A DNA stretch of 64,000 nt from Trametes villosa. Taxonomy: Eukaryota > Basidiomycota > Agaricomycetes > Polyporales > Polyporaceae. Location: contig PUDQ02000067.1 in assembly GCA_002964805.2 (NCBI GenBank), forward strand, positions 372,001 through 436,000. The letters run 5' to 3'. The notes below the pieces were generated by a model. That model was not told where the DNA came from and ran no database searches. It was given only the letters and a program-made list of their open reading frames with translations. The translations under genes and the position numbers were made by a program. How positions within the stretch are numbered: the stretch's first letter is position 1; the number at the start of each line of letters is the position of its first letter. This document shows, piece by piece, positions 46,978-57,052 of this stretch.

Positions 46978-48397
46978 CTACCACAGCTGCTGTTCATTCG
47001 CCGCCTCAAAGGCACTCCAACCCTCCGACTCCGGGCCCGCCGTCTTCGGGACGTAGTTGATGAGCGGCATGCATACATGTCGCACCGGCGGGAGCAGCGC
47101 GAACATGTCGAGCACATTATCCCGCGTGATTTCCCCGAAGCATCGCGCCGATGGTGTCCACACGGGGCGCCAGAGGACGATCTGGAGCACCGGGGTACGC
47201 TCGGTTCCCTGCTCAGCGTGGAATTCATCGTCGAACTCTGGCCGCTTCCTAAGGGTTTCCCGCCTGGTAATCGGATCCTGCCCATGGAATGCTAGGTGAG
47301 TGCTAGTACGAAGGCGCAAGTATGGGCTGACGGCGCACCTCGAATCCAGCGACCACATCTCGCAGCTCAAACATCTGCAGCGCTGGCGCATGTAGCGCGG
47401 CGCACAGGACCACCGGGGAGTCGGACTCCCAGTAGGGCGGTTCCTCTTCCGGCGCCCACTTGCTTTCGCTACTCTGGCGCGAGCAGAGCACTGTTCGCAC
47501 CACCCGGAGCGTCTTCAGCTGGTGGCCCAGCACTCCTGTGATGCGTGCGAGGAAGCTCGCGGCCGTCGCGCGGGGCGCGGCGACTGACAGGTGCGTGACC
47601 CGGCACTCAGCGGTGATGCGGCCTACGAAGGTCGCCCCAGAGTCGAGGACGCGCAGACGCGGCCATACCGCAGGCGTGACATCCCGCGGGATGTATGCTG
47701 TGTATGCGTGGAGGCCACGAAAGTCCTCCATCTCCACCTGCTTTGCCAGCGCCGACCACGACGCGAGGACGAGCGCATCCGAGTCGCACGCGAACTTGCG
47801 CAGCCGCGTGAACGCCGCCGCCCGGAACACGTTCCGCGCGGCGCCCTTGTGCAGCCGCGCCGTGTCGAGAATTGTGAGCGAGCGGAGGTCCCCAAACGAG
47901 CTAATCGCCCCGGCCAAACGAATGACGGCGTCGGCCGAGCTCGTGAGGTCGGCGACGCCGCCGAGGGAGAGGGTCAGGTTCTGGACCGCCGCTGGGCGGT
48001 GCAGCGCCAGACACGACACGGCTGCCGTCCACGCATTGAATCGGTGAGCCTTCAGTTTCGCTTCGCGGTACAGGAGCCGCTCCGCGACCTCGCCGATGGA
48101 TCTTGAGACCGTGGCGAGGTTGAGGAGGTCGAGCCTATCCACCCGTGCGACGATGTCGAACCACAGCTCGATTGGAAGGTGTTTGTGGACGCGTCGTGGA
48201 GGAGCCGTGACCGAGGGGGCGGCAGGGCTTGAAGGCGCCGAGGGGCGCGACCGCTCCTGCAATCGATCAGAAGACGTATGAGTGAGCGATGGAGCGACAT
48301 ACCGCCAGCGGTACTCTCGGCCTCCTCCGCGGATCCGTAGTCCGCTAGAGGTGATGTGAGGCAGGTAAGTCAAGGATCGCATTCTGTGGCTAGCCAC
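46978..48397 (-). pseudogene. F-box protein gene, 3' end replaced by a transposon
   Basis: Probable SCF adaptor. The F-box reads HKHLPIELWFDIVARVDRLD LLNLATVSRSIGEVAERLLY and is followed by leucine-rich segments (NLTLSLGGVADL, LRSLTILDTARLH, RLRVLDSGATF, LKTLRVVRTVL, LQMFELRDVVAGFEVR). An intron (about 47292-47336, gtcagc...cctag) joins to PFHGQDPITRRETLRKRPEF and on to AFEAAN. There the palindromic element begins: the 7-bp duplication spells AAT GAA, and the element's terminal repeat CAGCAGCTGTGGTAG supplies Gln-Gln-Leu-Trp-stop. The native tail of 31 codons lies at 37904-38006. The encoded product is nearly full length and may still function. The start (ATG 48397 or 48382) is uncertain; the region before the F-box is low complexity. 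Confidence 0.82.
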
Positions 48398-49329
48398 ACC
48401 GACGAGAGCCTTACCAGCGCGCCCGGGGAGACAACACCTTGTCTCGACAGCATGTCAAGATCGTCCCGCAAGAGCGATGAAGAGTACAATGAGAGGAGGG
48501 GTTGGAGCGCGGACAGGAAGACCAAGCAGGATGGGAGGAGGAAGGAGGGGAGATGGAGCACAAGCGCTATGGACAATGGGCGACATAAGTACCCTCGCGC
48601 GGCCCTCCCCCGGATTTGGCAAGCGCGCGTAGGGGGCCATGCATCTTAGCCACCTCACATTTCTCTTCCTACCGTGATGTGTCTGAATGTTACAGGGCCT
48701 TTCTCCCCTCTCTACAAACGATGGGCTGCAAATTCAAGCCTTATTTGCTTGGGAAGGCAGCCTCGGATGCATCGGAGGCGTGAAGGCGATAGGCGGTGCG
48801 TATTCTCACAGAGACGATATACTATGCTCTGCGTACTGACCATCTCCAATAAACATAGCGGATCTACCACAGTCGTTTCGGGCAACAATATGGAGTTCTG
48901 CCCAGTGTGCCATGAAATTTCCGGTGCATAACCACGAAGGATTACTTGTATTGACAGCTGCGTTGCCCTCGAAGGATAGTATGTCAACTTCTGAAGATAA
49001 TTTGGGAAAATTTCAGCCGATGCCCCTCCGGCGACACGCTCCTCGTCAACCAGCCCCGGCGACGCGATGTGGCCATAGTAGAGACGCGCCTGTCACGTGA
49101 TCGCGTCTCATGACGCCCACGCCCGAAGCGCCGTCATCGGCAAACGAGCAATCGCGTCTTTGTTTCGAAATTCGTACCACCACCATCAGTTTGCTGTGCC
49201 GCTTAGCCGTTTCCCTATCTCCCAGCACTTGGGATCCCCAGAGGCACACCTTGGTGGGTACGTTCTCCACAAGGCTTCGATTTCGTGGCAATTCGCCTCA
49301 TCTCACCACGGCGTCACAAGAATCAAATT
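48398..49329. other. Divergent intergenic region between F-box and BTB genes
   Basis: Holds both promoters. No other gene seen. Confidence 0.55.
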
Positions 49330-52300
49330 ATGGCAAGCTTCTTCGCTATCATGGACCGGGCGGACCAGACACGGAGATCCTACAATACGCCTTCCGCAGC
49401 GGCAGCAGTCCCTCTTCGTGACGAAGAATTCTGGTTCGAGGACGGCAACGTCATTCTCGTGGCTGGCGATGTTTGGTTCCGCATTTATAAAGGCCCTTTG
49501 ATAAGGCACTCCTCAGTCTTTGCCGACATGTTCTCGCTTCCCCAATCGCCTTCGGAATTATTATTACTGAGTGGCCCCGGACACGTACCTATCGTCCCGC
49601 TCTCTGACAGCCCGGATGATCTCCGTCACTTTCTGCGATGCCTCACACTGAGCAATGATGTATCGTGAGTCTGAACACACCAGTTGCTGTAGCAGAATAC
49701 TGTTACGAACCGTATAGCTCCCGTAACCGTTTTACAATACAAACCGTCAGGCTTCGTATTGTAATACGAAGCTCCGGGGCAGCCACCAGGAGCTGCCTGA
49801 TTAGGCAGGCAGCCTGGGGGAGGCCTGTTATCTCTCCAGAGATAACAGATCTGGGGAGATAAGGGCCTAATCTCACTGATTAGGCCCCTCCCCTTATCTC
49901 CCGAGCTGCCCGGGCCTCCCGATAGCCTCGGGGGTCCGGCGGCTATTTGCCCCTTTGGGCACCATAGCCTGGTAGGTGCTCCCTCCATTGCTCACTCAGT
50001 TTTTACTCAATGAGGCTGATTGTAGGCGCGTTTTAAACGCATTTTCAGGGCGAACAGGACGCAGGTATTGCGACGCAAATCAGGTAAGTACTCAGTGCGC
50101 CTCCCAGTGGACTTACAGCCTCTTCTGCCCACAGAAATCAGGCCATATCTCGGCCGTTCCTTCGCGCGCCCGCGCGCGAAGTGTATCCCCATATACGGGT
50201 AATCAATGCGCACAGGATGAGCCCCTGCGCTTGCAAAACCGTCCAGTGGTTGCAGTGCAGCGTCTGTCCCACCTCAGGGGCAGGCCCACTTGTAGCAGCT
50301 CCATGATGACTGGGCGGAATTGCGTCGGAGTGGGCGCGTTTTAAAGGTAATGTATGCCATATTCCGGGCGACCCATTCGCACGGCCGCGCAACGCGTGGT
50401 ATTAGCCAGGGGAGGCAAACAGTGCTCAGCCACAGCAGCCTCCCCTGGCTGATATCTCCATCAGTTCTCCACCGATTGCCGAGGTTAATACACCGTCTGA
50501 AAGCTGCTGAACGCAGCTATCAGGCGATGTATACGCCTCAGCGACTCGTCCGCTCGAACCTGCGCTCTCCCCATGCCCTCCTCCTACCCCCCTCTCTCTC
50601 ACCCTTCGCTTTGTAGGTACCTCAGCCCCCTCCAAACAGATTCCCCATATTCTTTGTGTCCTTTCATATGCTTAGTAATGCTTATGGTGTCCAGACAGCG
50701 AGCAGAATCCATGTAATGTCATTTTCTCTGGCTCCTAAGGGTGTCCAGAGAAACTATGCAATATCTCGCTCAGTTTTCCAGCGTTCGCTTAGCTCTCTTT
50801 TTCATTCTCTTCCCCTCATCTGTACCTACCATGAACACCACTCCACAGCGTTATCGGGCCTCAGGATGTATGGTAAAATTGTTATCAGCGCGGAGTTACA
50901 TCGGTACACAGGGGCTCCTCTAGTACATGTACTACAGATCAAATGGTACGGTCCAAAAGCGACTGATATTGCGAATCCAACGCAAAAGGAATCGTGTTAA
51001 TAGGTGCAGAACTGACAGAGGTATGGGCGAACCTCTGCTGAAGCCCTGTGCTTCACTACTGCACAGCTATGGCCTGTAAGACGCGTCTTACAGGCCCGAG
51101 CCTGCACAGCTGTGCAGTACTGCAGTACTGGGCTCTAGCACCCTCAGACTAGTATCTCAACCAATTCCCGGCCGTTCTTCATGAAACCAAATGCGTTGGA
51201 TTCGCATTTCGATTGGGGTCAATATGGGGGTACTCACAGAATGATACAGTCGATTTCTATAGTGTAAATGACCGTCACATTTTGAAACTGATAGGAGTCT
51301 CCTGACATCTACAGTCACCCGATAACGGATTTGAGAGGTGGTCTACATACGGGGAGTGTGTAGGTACACAATGCAAAAAACCGCATGAAATAAGCTTGAG
51401 AAACAAAGGAGAATTCGCACATTTAGTGAGGAGGGGGTGCAAGTACATCAAAAAATTCACTTGTGCCTAATATACTGGTACTATAGCATCTCTGTACTAT
51501 TGGCTCTACACATACATCCTATGGGTATTGGATCAGAGAGGAAACCGCCCTCAGAACCCCCCTAGCAAGGTGTGAGGGGGCAAGGGGGGTAGGAGGAGGG
51601 CATAGGGAGAACACATGTTCAAGCGGACGGATTGCTAACGCGTATACATCGCCTGATAGCTGCTTTCAGCAGCTTTCAGACGGTGTATAAATCTTAGCTA
51701 TCGGTGGAATACCAGCAGAGATATCAGCCAGGGGAGGCTGCTGTGGCTGAGCACTGCTTGCCTCCCCTGCCTAACACCACGTGTTGCGCGGCCGCGCAAA
51801 TGCGTTGCCCGGTATCTAGAGTACATTACCTTTGAAAAGAACCCTTTCCGACGCGAATCCGACCAGTGGTGGTCGAGTTGCAGCATGCAGGCCTGCCCCT
51901 GAGGTGGGACAGGCACTGCACCGGAACCGCTGGTCGGATTCGCGCGCTTGCGGGCTCATCCGGTGCGCATTCATCATCCGAGCCTGGGGATATCCTCCGC
52001 GCGCCCGCGCGCAAAGGAACGGCCGCGATATGGCCTGATTTCTGTGGGCAGAAGAGGCTGTGAGTGCACTGGGAGGCGCATAAAGTACTTACCTAATTGG
52101 GGTCGGACTACCCTTGTTTTGTTCGCCTCGAAAATGCGTTTAAAACGCGCCCAGAATCAGCCAGATTGATTAGAAACTGAGTGATCTAGGGGGAGGGGAC
52201 CTATGAGGGGGTGGTGCCTAAGGGGGCAAATAGCCGCTGACCCCCCGAGGCTATCGGGAGGGCCGGGCAGCTCGGGAGATAAGGGGAGGGGCCTAATCAG

Positions 52301-53230
52301 ACTGGCCTAATCAGTCTGATTAGGCCCTTATCTCCCCAGATCTGGCTTATCTGTTATCTCTAGAGAGATAACAGGCCTCCCCCGGGCTGCCTGCCTAATC
52401 AGGCAGCTCCCGGTGGCTGCCCCGGAGCTTCGTATTACAATACGAAGCCTGACGGTTCGTATTGTAAAACGGTTACGGGAGCTATACGGTTCGTGACAGT
52501 ATTTGGGTACAACAGCTGCTGCTGAACAACCACTCATCGACAAAATCCACTCATCGACAAATGGAACTGAAGTTAATCCAGGTTCAACGCCGGTACCTCG
52601 TTTGATGGCGTCTGCGCCGTTATCCGGCTGAGTCACAAGTACCAAGTCGATCACCTCCTCGCGCCTGCCATGTCCCACTTGGAAGCTCAGTACCCCGCCG
52701 ACTTGGAAGGCTTTTCGAAACGACGTGAGGCCCTACCCAACCTCAACGCCCGGCACAGCATCAGCGCCGTCAACCTTGCCCGTCTCACCAACACCCCGTC
52801 GATTCTACTCGCCGCACTCCTTGACTGCTGCAGCCTCAGCCCCGAGCTCCTCATGCGTGGGCTCAAGCGAAGCGACGGCTCGCGAGAGACGCTCTCGAAC
52901 AATGACTTTCATCGGGTCCTGATCGCCCGCATGGAGCTGGCCAAGGCCGACGCCCAGATTGCCATTCACATCTTCATGCACACGGCGTGCAAGGAAACTC
53001 GGAAAAACAAGCCCTACGCGTGCTCCGAGGCGCTTTTGGGCGCGTTGGACGACCTCAGAAACCTCATCAACCCGAGCCGGCCTTTCGGTTCGGACCTGAC
53101 GCACTCGTGGAAATCTCGCGTGCCCGTATGGTCCTCGGTATGCGAAAATTGTGCGGCGATGCTTGACGCAAGAGAAGCAGAGGCGCGCAGCTCGTTATGG
53201 CCACGCTTGCCAGGTATACTTGGGCTGTGA
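49330..53230 (+). CDS. BTB/POZ-domain protein with a transposon-filled intron
   Basis: Paralogue of the BTB gene at 34.8-36.0 kb. Exon 1 (49330-49664) starts MASFFAIMDRADQTRRSYNT. The BTB core is EFWFEDGNVILVAGDVWFRI YKGPLIRHSSVFADMFSLPQ and VPLSDSPDDLRHFLRCLTLS. It ends GTA TC|gtgagt. Exon 2 (52582-53230) starts after ...ttaatccag and restores a Ser codon: FNAGTSFDGVCAVIRLSHKY QVDHLLAPAMSHLEAQYP, then LNARHSISAVNLARLTNTPS, and a Cys pair in VWSSVCENCAAML, ending at TGA 53230. The 2,917-nt intron contains the whole of palindromic element B; the leftover host part is only about 70-110 nt. All coding blocks are open, so the gene may still work if the long hairpin-rich intron is spliced. Confidence 0.8.
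49678..52521. mobile_element. Palindromic DNA element B inside the BTB intron
   Basis: 2,844 bp. Ends read CACCAGTTGCTGTAG on the left and CAGCAGCTGTTGTAC as reverse complement on the right; the right end nearly equals that of element A. A 7-bp duplication CTGAACA flanks it at 49671-49677 and 52522-52528. The outer 900 bp of each arm match closely as inverted repeats (for example GAACCGTATAGCTCCCGTAA at about 49707 and its complement at about 52475). Weaker inverted similarity continues inward (GCGAATCCAACGCA near 50975 and its complement near 51190). The midpoint holds a 26-nt perfect palindrome. No transposase or other protein is recognised. Confidence 0.83.
51071..51096. repeat. Central perfect palindrome of element B
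   Basis: 26 nt, GGCCTGTAAGACG followed by its exact reverse complement, centred at 51083/51084. It is nested in a larger imperfect hairpin from about 51040 to 51130 (CTGCACAGCT and AGCTGTGCAG). Confidence 0.9.
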
Positions 53231-54483
53231 TTGAGCCGTGTGACGTCGTCGTCCGCGGCAAAACCGAATATCTCTGTCAGTAGCTTTCTTTCGCTGCTAT
53301 AGTCCTTTCACTGACCATGGACTGATATCCAGCTGCTGAGACCCGTACTCTCGCACATCTACTCCTCCGCGTTCTGCATCCCGTACTCCCGCGCATTCAG
53401 CAACACCCGAGCCATTCCAGTGTTACTCCCAAGCTGAACACCTCGAAGGTACAGCTAAGTCTTTGCTTCCCATATTTATGAGTTCAGTCGATACCGCCAT
53501 CTAGCTCGGGGTGTGGCTTCTGTACATCATTCTTGTACCTCTTACTATATGCATCTTAAGTCAGTGCGCACTGCGCACTGACTATTCTCATCCCCCTATA
53601 TCTCGTTGCTCGTATTTCACTCCAATCTCTCATTTTAGTAAATGTGTATCAGCCATGTGCTGCCCCCTATGTAGTGATGGAGACATTCATACTTACGGTT
53701 TTTGTTCACTTCGGGCGGCCGGGCCTGTTCTCATGCAGTGCGCGCATTTTAAGCTAAACTTGGGGGTGAACGGCAATGCTTCGCACGCCCTGTCCGATTC
53801 CACTCTGAGTCTCTGAGTTGCACTGCATCTTTCAGAGAGATCACCATGAACTACGAACATTACTTCGCAAATGTTACTATATACGCTAATGAATGCCGCT
53901 GAGGTTTACAAACGCTTCCATAACGGTGTAGGAACTCTCGGAGAGCGAGAGCGCTCGCAATTCACGCAATGAATAAGGCCTCGGGGTGTCGCGCAGTCTG
54001 AAGACGCGGCATTTACGATGATGAGGTGATCGATGGGCATCTCTAAATCCTTGCGGGATCAAGGGTTGTGCCCGCCACCAAGGTCCTTCTCGTTCAGTCG
54101 AAAACCACTGCTTTTGTGTGATCGCGTGCATGACCCGAGACGACCGCTAGCCAGTCGGGAGATGTAGTGATTTACATGGCTTACATTGTGGCAGCGTTAG
54201 AACAGCTGGGCTCTTATGGTAGCGTTGTAAGAGTGAGCGGGGAGACGGGCGAAGTACCGAGTGCGCACCGTCTGCTTGCCGGCCGTGGTGGGTGTAGGTT
54301 GACTGAGTACCAGTATAAGCAGGCTATTGCGCATGCTTGCACTCACTGAGAGCGTCATACATTACATGCTATATCACGTTGGTAGACTCCGGGGAGCTGA
54401 TTTAGACCGTCAAATGCTTTCCGTATATCCTTGAGGGTCGCTGCAGCGTGTACGCACTGCGAGAGTTCGAGGGAGCAGTGTTG
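53231..54483. other. Intergenic region with a short near-perfect palindrome
   Basis: No gene recognised. AGTCAGTGCGCA at 53559-53570 is followed after one base by its exact reverse complement (53572-53583), a 12-bp stem with a single-base centre. Confidence 0.6.
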
Positions 54484-54575
54484 TCATTGACGGGGTCATT
54501 GACCGGTCAGTCAATGCGTCAAGTCAGTGGCTAGAAACGTCAAGTCATTGATTGACGCGTCAATATTGACCGTCC
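54484..54575. repeat. Cluster of TTGAC/GTCAA motifs
   Basis: Within about 90 bp the pentamer TTGAC or its complement GTCAA, or close GTCAG/GTCAT variants, recurs about a dozen times on both strands (for example TCATTGACCGGTCAGTCAAT and CAAGTCATTGATTGACGCGT). The density is far above the surroundings. Confidence 0.7.
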
Positions 54576-55011
54576 GAAACTCCGAGCCCATTAGTCGGCA
54601 CGTACACGACGTTCGGCCGGGAGGCCGTATAGCGGGCAGGTGGCGGACGGTGCAGAACATGAGCCGTAGACGGCTGCGCGAATTGGCGGAGGACAAGCAG
54701 GGAGCACCAGAAATGTGCGCGAAGCATCCGCAGGGAGGGCGCGAAGGAAGCGCGAGGCTCGCGCGATGTCGCGATGGGCATGAGGGCATGGTGGCCCAAC
54801 AATGGTCTCGTCAAAGGGTGAAGGCGGTGGCGCGAGCGCGACACTGCGGCGGCGCGACAAAGACAGGCAATTAGTCTATAGATTAGCATGCATGTAATGT
54901 AGCTCTAGTGTTTTAGCGTGCGTATACTAGCTCTGGTGCACATGGAGAGCTTCGCGGAGCACGGTCTCGCGGTTGTAGGCCGCGATGCCACCAGACCAGA
55001 TTAGTGTTGCA

Positions 55012-55225
55012 GGGTCCGGTCCTAGGACCGGTCCGGGACCGCTCTAGGACCGGGACAGGACTGCTGCAGACCGGACCAGGACCGGGTCCAAACCGGTCCT
55101 GGTCCTCAGTCCCAGTCCTGGTCCTCCCAGTATACCCCCATAGTTGGGGACCGGGAGGACTGCCTGGGACCGGTCTAGGACCGTATTGAAAGACCGGCTA
55201 AAGACCGGTCAAAGACCGATCCTAT
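55012..55225. repeat. Dense GGACCGG/CCGGTCC repeat cluster
   Basis: About 20 copies of GGACCG, GGTCC or AGACCGG in both orientations within 210 bp, for example CCGGTCCTAGGACCGGTCCG near 55017 and AAAGACCGGCTAAAGACCGG near 55190. The inverted arrangement makes many overlapping hairpins. Origin unknown. Confidence 0.8.
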
Positions 55226-55393
55226 TGGTCGCCAAAGCAGTGCTCCTAGCACTCGACTGCTCACCAGCTATGCCATCTCTTATCTTATCACACATGCCTG
55301 TTTAGGGTAGCACATGATCCAGTAGATAATGAGCAATGCAAAAGCTTCCTAAGTATCGGGCCTGACCTACTCGACATCTACATTACATCACAG

Positions 55394-56047
55394 ATGGCTG
55401 TTAACCGAAGAGCCCAGAAGCGGAAAGCACAAGACACCAGCTCGGATGAAGACGCAGACGAGCAAACGAAGTCAAAGGCTACACAGAAGGGTGGGAAAGC
55501 GAAGGGTGGGAAGGGGAAGACAACGAGCAGAGACAGGGCGAAGCGACAGAAAAAGAAGGGGGCCGCCGAGGCACCTGGCAGCGATGAGGAAGAGGAGAAG
55601 GGGAGCGGGGAGGGCGAGGATGACGAAGACGAGGTAGACGGGGTGGAGGAGGACGAGGACGAGGAAGATGATGATGAAGTCGAGCCGGTCAAGGCGCCGA
55701 AGAAGAAGAAGCAGCGCGCGAAGAAGGTCGCGCGCGCGCGACGCGTCATCTGGCGAGGGCGAGGGCGATGGGGAGGACAATCCTATAGAGGTGAGCCATT
55801 AGTACAGCTGTTGCGCGCGCGCATGCTTAAAAATGCGCACCAGATACATGAGTCGAGCGAGGAGCCAGGGTCCGACGGCGAGCTAGGCCTGCCACGGAAG
55901 ATCCGCATGAAGAGTGAAATGGCGCGCTGTCATGCACCAAACCGGTTTGGCACATGGGCCTACCGGAACCTTCCAGTATACGCCAGACCAGATGAGCACT
56001 CACACCATGCACCCAGACAGGGAGGGCATACCGGAAGAGCCCAGTAG
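55394..56047 (+). CDS. Lys/Glu-rich hypothetical protein, possibly frameshifted
   Basis: ATG at 55394: MAVNRRAQKRKAQDTSSDED, then alternating basic and acidic low-complexity stretches up to KAPKKKKQRAKKVARA. The main frame then turns into an unlike tail. From a (GC)n run at about 55729-55741 another frame continues the acidic character (DASSGEGEGDGEDNPIE), followed by gtgagcc, which could be a donor. Either a slippage frameshift at the dinucleotide run or an unrecognised intron explains this. No domain is recognised. It may be host or belong to a mobile element. The last third of the open frame (after about 55745) is probably not coding as read. Confidence 0.45.
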   Translation: MAVNRRAQKRKAQDTSSDEDADEQTKSKATQKGGKAKGGKGKTTSRDRAKRQKKKGAAEAPGSDEEEEKGSGEGEDDEDEVDGVEEDEDEEDDDEVEPVKAPKKKKQRAKKVARARRVIWRGRGRWGGQSYRGEPLVQLLRARMLKNAHQIHESSEEPGSDGELGLPRKIRMKSEMARCHAPNRFGTWAYRNLPVYARPDEHSHHAPRQGGHTGRAQ

Positions 56048-56082
56048 CTGCCAGAACACGAGGGAATATTCCTGAAGGTTGA

Positions 56083-56423
56083 GAACATTCTAGAAGGTTC
56101 CAGACATGTCAAGAGGAGAAAGGAGTCTGCGTGTCAGTGTCACCCATCAAGAACACGCTAGAATATCCCAATCACGGAAGCAGAGACATAGCCAGAGGGT
56201 TCTAGAACTTTCTAGGGCATCAGCACTCAGTGGGTAGCATCAAGGAACGGAAGGCACCAGAACAATCCAGGAGATACCAGGCGAGAACGCACCAGAAACT
56301 CACGGAATACCCCGGAAACTTCTAGAATATTCCACCATCCTCTAGCCTAAAGTACTGGAAAGCACTAGAATGGTTGATGAAAGCCCTAGGCTGTTCATGG
56401 AATATTCTTAGAATGTTCTGGAA
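56083..56423. promoter_or_regulatory. Array of canonical heat-shock elements
   Basis: At least four sites with exact nGAAnnTTCn periodicity: GAACATTCTAGAAGGTTC (56083-56100, four units), TTCTAGAACTTTC (56200-56212, three), GAAACTTCTAGAATATTC (56315-56332, four) and GAATGTTCTGGAA (56411-56423, three). Further single pairs such as GGAATATTCC lie between. About 165 bp before a TATA box. Confidence 0.78.
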
Positions 56424-56587
56424 AGTCCCGGAAAAGAGTAGGATGGGAAGGAATAGAGGTCATGGAAAGAACCGGAAAGGACAGGAAAATTCATGGACAT
56501 ACAAGATTATGCTGGACATAGCTTAGTCGTACTTGAGACCTGCTTTGTCATGTACTGTACAGGTTTCCCACGCCCCTCTGCCTCGGG

Positions 56588-56595
56588 TATAAATA
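56588..56595 (+). promoter_or_regulatory. TATA box of the Ty3-type element
   Basis: TATAAATA in a GGGTATAAATACCGGG context, downstream of the heat-shock-element array and about 1.1 kb upstream of the gag ATG. Transcription probably starts near 56620. Confidence 0.7.
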
Positions 56596-56748
56596 CCGGG
56601 CTGAGCAAGGCACTAACAGGCAATCATTTATTCTCGAAAGCCCCCTAAGGTGGTCAACCCACACCTTAGCGTCCCCACCACCACTACTACCTCACCACCA
56701 CCACATATTCACCACCAAGCACTCAGCAAGCAGCCTTTTAGGCTAGAT

Positions 56749-57025
56749 TAGTTGGGGTTCATACGGAACCTTGCGACAACTACTAGCACACGCCGTACAC
56801 AGCCGACATAGCACAGAACTCACCAGATTAGTTGGGGTTCACCGGAACTCTGCGACAACTACTGGTACCCACGGAGACACGCACGAACACGACAGGACTC
56901 GTCAGATTAGTTGGGCTCCAGCCGGGAGTTTACGACAACTACTGACCACGGACGAAGAAGACACGAACACGAGAACACTGAAGCTGCCAGACTAGTTGGG
57001 GTTCAACGGAACCTTGCGACAACTA
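56749..57025 (+). repeat. Four covarying stem-loops in the retroelement leader
   Basis: Copies at 56749-56782, 56829-56861, 56908-56941 and 56993-57025, spaced 79-85 nt. Each has the outer stem TAGTTG...CAACTA and an inner 4-bp stem. The inner stem is GTTC/GAAC in copies 1, 2 and 4 but CTCC/GGAG in copy 3: two pairs changed on both sides while pairing is kept. The sequence between copies is not conserved. Confidence 0.85.
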
Positions 57026-57052
57026 CTGGTACGAAGACAGAAGCACGACCGC

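Larger units (their letters stand above)
38007..46992. mobile_element. Palindromic DNA element A, interrupted by a copia element
   Basis: Total 2,612 bp once the nested retrotransposon and its duplication are discounted (38007-38181 plus 44556-46992). Outer ends read CACAAGCTGTGGTAG on the left and, as reverse complement on the right, CAGCAGCTGTGGTAG. A 7-bp duplication TTCATTC flanks it at 38000-38006 and 46993-46999. The left arm (38007-38181, then 44556-about 45360) matches the reverse complement of the right arm (about 45990-46992) at roughly 75-80% by eye. A near-perfect palindrome lies at the midpoint (45651-45686). The arms contain many local hairpins, for example around 44905-44965 and 45235-45275. 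No transposase frame is seen, so it is non-autonomous. The superfamily is not certain; the duplication length and CA...TG ends fit hAT, P or KDZ-like elements. Confidence 0.82.

Noticed and set aside
38007..46992. Reading element A as a CRISPR-like or satellite array
   Set aside because: The internal repeats are inverted hairpins of different sequence, with ends and a target duplication of a transposon.
49330..53230. Calling the BTB gene a pseudogene because of the insertion
   Set aside because: The element lies fully between intact donor and acceptor sites and both exons are open, so function may be retained.
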